Source: CAZCZR01 sp964503455
GTDB taxonomy: Bacteria > Bacillota > Clostridia > UBA1381
Direction: 5' to 3'
Assembly (NCBI GenBank): GCA_964503455.1
Contig: CAZCZR010000039.1
Location: forward strand, 1-15,787
DNA: 15,787 bases
Position numbers and translations under genes: made by a program. Shown here piece after piece: positions 14,416 to 15,787 of the stretch (position 1 is its first letter; every line of letters begins with the position of its first letter). Below the pieces are notes generated by a model, which was given only the letters and a program-made list of their open reading frames with translations, was not told the DNA's origin and did no database searches.

Positions 14416-15102
14416 ATGGATTCTTTGTTTAATAATATTTTAGCAAACACCTCCGCCGATATGACAGTTACGACGGCGGTCATAACAATGCTTACGGCGA
14501 TCGTTTTCGGCGCGGCGATAGCCTTTACATATTACAAAACGCAGGAGGATGAAAGCTTTCAGCGCAGTATGGCGGTAACGCTTTTAATGCTCCCGATCAT
14601 ACTGTCGGTCATAATTATTTTTGTGGGAAGCAATATCGCGAGGGCGTTCTCGCTTGCGGGAACCTTATCGATTATCCGCTTCAGGAGCGCGCCCGGCGAT
14701 CCGAAGGATATAGGCTTTATATTCTTCGACATCGCGGCGGGACTCGCTTGCGGAGTCGGTCTGTACGGTTATGGGGCGTTATTCGTTGTTGTGCTGTGCG
14801 TTCTTATGTTCGTATGCGAGAAATGCAGATTCTTTGAAAAAAAATCGCTGCAGGAGAATTTAAGAATAACAATTCCGGAAGATCTCAATTATCAGAAAGC
14901 TTTTGACGATATACTTGAAAAATATACGCAAAAATATTCTCTGACAAGAATTAAAACCACGGACCTCGGCTCGCTTTTTGAGATATGCTATCACGTTGTA
15001 ATGAAGGACAATCAAAACGAGCAGGAATTTTTAAACGAGCTGAGATGCAGAAACGGCAATCTGAACATAGTTCTTGCGGTCGCGCCCGGCGACAGTAAAT
15101 AA
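14416..15102 (+). CDS. DUF4956 family membrane protein
   Basis: The 228-residue protein has membrane segments at about 17-39 and 51-72, and two more between about 100 and 135. The conserved DUF4956 stretch SLAGTLSIIRFRSAPGDPKD lies between the second and third segments (79-98). The C-terminal part (about 145-225) is soluble and looks like a small alpha/beta domain. The family has no known biochemical role. Its constant pairing with VTC-domain proteins suggests that it anchors the polymerase or moves its product or precursor across the membrane. The start codon has GAGGTAAAG just upstream, and the 10-base gap to the VTC gene indicates one operon. Confidence 0.9.
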   Translation: MDSLFNNILANTSADMTVTTAVITMLTAIVFGAAIAFTYYKTQEDESFQRSMAVTLLMLPIILSVIIIFVGSNIARAFSLAGTLSIIRFRSAPGDPKDIGFIFFDIAAGLACGVGLYGYGALFVVVLCVLMFVCEKCRFFEKKSLQENLRITIPEDLNYQKAFDDILEKYTQKYSLTRIKTTDLGSLFEICYHVVMKDNQNEQEFLNELRCRNGNLNIVLAVAPGDSK

Positions 15103-15143
15103 GAAGGATTTAGTGTGAAAATAACGCGAAAGGAATGACAAAA

Positions 15144-15787
15144 ATGAAAAAGCTTATTTCAATATTATTATGTATGGCAATGGTTATTTCCGCGATGGCT
15201 TCCTGCCTTGCGGCGGACGATGAAGAATGGAAAAACAACACAGGCACGATAGACCTTGACAATATGTCCGTCACAGGCGACGGTATAGAGGTAAACGGCA
15301 ATACGATTTTAATTTCGCAGGGCGGCGATTTTACCGTAACGGGAACGCAAAGCGACGGAATGATACGCGTGAACACAGAGGATAAGGTCAAGCTAAGACT
15401 TAGCGGTATGTCGCTTACTAATACAACCGGACCCGCGATATTCTTTGAAAACACGGAAAAAGGATTTATAACCGTAACGGAAAATACGGAGAATTATCTT
15501 GCGGACGGCTCTCAATATTCCGTCGATGACGCGGACGCGGCTCTTTTCTCAAACGATGATTTGGAAATAAAGGGAGACGGCGCTCTTACGGTAACCGGAA
15601 ATTATAAGCACGGAATAGCAAGCGATGACGATCTGTCCGTTGAAAACGGCGTAATCACAATCAATTCGACCGAACACGGTCTGAAGGCGAACAACGATAT
15701 TAATATTACAGGCGGAACGCTTAATATAACGGCTGAAACGGGAAAAGGAATAAAAGCGGGCGAAACGCTTACCGTTGACGCGGGAAC
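15144..15787 (+). CDS. Secreted Cthe_2159-type beta-helix protein, 3' end cut by window
   Basis: The frame is open from 15144 to the window end (214 codons), with AAAGGA 9 bases before the start. Residues 1-23 are a signal peptide; MASC near C21 may be a lipobox, though its -3 residue is unusual, and cleavage after CLAA is the alternative. The rest is made of short Asp/Asn/Gly-rich strands of alternating polar and hydrophobic residues (for example GDGIEVNGNTILISQGGDFT, SNDDLEIKGDGALTVTGN, NDINITGGTLNITAETGKGI). These repeat about every 20 residues, as in right-handed beta-helices. This fits the Cthe_2159 (carbohydrate-binding) family, whose founder binds cellulose and acidic sugars. The gene is 41 bases after the DUF4956 gene and is probably in its operon. 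Confidence 0.85.
   Translation, partial: MKKLISILLCMAMVISAMASCLAADDEEWKNNTGTIDLDNMSVTGDGIEVNGNTILISQGGDFTVTGTQSDGMIRVNTEDKVKLRLSGMSLTNTTGPAIFFENTEKGFITVTENTENYLADGSQYSVDDADAALFSNDDLEIKGDGALTVTGNYKHGIASDDDLSVENGVITINSTEHGLKANNDINITGGTLNITAETGKGIKAGETLTVDAG

Noticed and set aside
15110..15454. Minus-strand 114-codon open frame
   Set aside because: It is opposite the signal peptide and first repeats of the Cthe_2159-type gene, which has a ribosome binding site and a recognisable fold pattern.

Overview
The window reads as chromosomal DNA of a low-to-mid-GC Gram-positive anaerobe of the class Clostridia, probably an uncultured gut-type member of the Oscillospirales or a relative. This is inferred from the gene set: a dnaG-rpoD operon, a PepSY/stalk-domain secreted protein, and the VTC, DUF4956 and Cthe_2159 cluster. 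Strong AGGAGG-type ribosome binding sites and sigma-A promoters with extended -10 elements agree. No RNA genes, CRISPR arrays, insertion sequences or phage genes were seen. No stretch over 300 bases lacks a gene.

Left part (1-7300, minus strand). A divergent promoter region at 7158-7298 starts a tightly packed housekeeping operon: dnaG (primase), rpoD (main sigma factor), prmA (ribosomal protein L11 methyltransferase), a flavodiiron-like protein, and rsmE (16S rRNA methyltransferase). The flavodiiron-like protein lacks three of the usual metal-binding histidines. Downstream on the same strand is an ECF-type sigma factor with a 240-residue C-terminal extension. It is preceded by what looks like an ECF-type promoter, so it may regulate itself. 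A 15-bp hairpin at the window edge probably ends it.

Middle part (7299-12600). A plus-strand gene encodes a membrane-anchored heavy-metal-associated protein with a near-consensus promoter and a DtxR-like palindrome over its ribosome binding site. A bidirectional terminator separates it from a convergent secreted stalk/PepSY protein. Next comes a minus-strand three-gene signalling operon: a stand-alone HPt protein, a REC-HD-GYP response regulator (probable c-di-GMP phosphodiesterase), and a hybrid histidine kinase with two receiver domains. Together they have every part of a His-Asp-His-Asp phosphorelay ending in c-di-GMP breakdown.

Right part (12600-15787, plus strand). A lipoprotein with a ComEC-like metallo-beta-lactamase domain is followed by a VTC-domain (polyphosphate polymerase-like) gene, a DUF4956 membrane protein and a Cthe_2159-type secreted beta-helix protein cut off by the window end. 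The upstream regions of the lipoprotein gene and the VTC gene align without gaps from a TAAT direct repeat through the ribosome binding site to the start codon. This suggests that the secreted hydrolase and the VTC/DUF4956/Cthe_2159 cluster are one regulon under an OmpR-family regulator. I consider this the most interesting new observation in the window.
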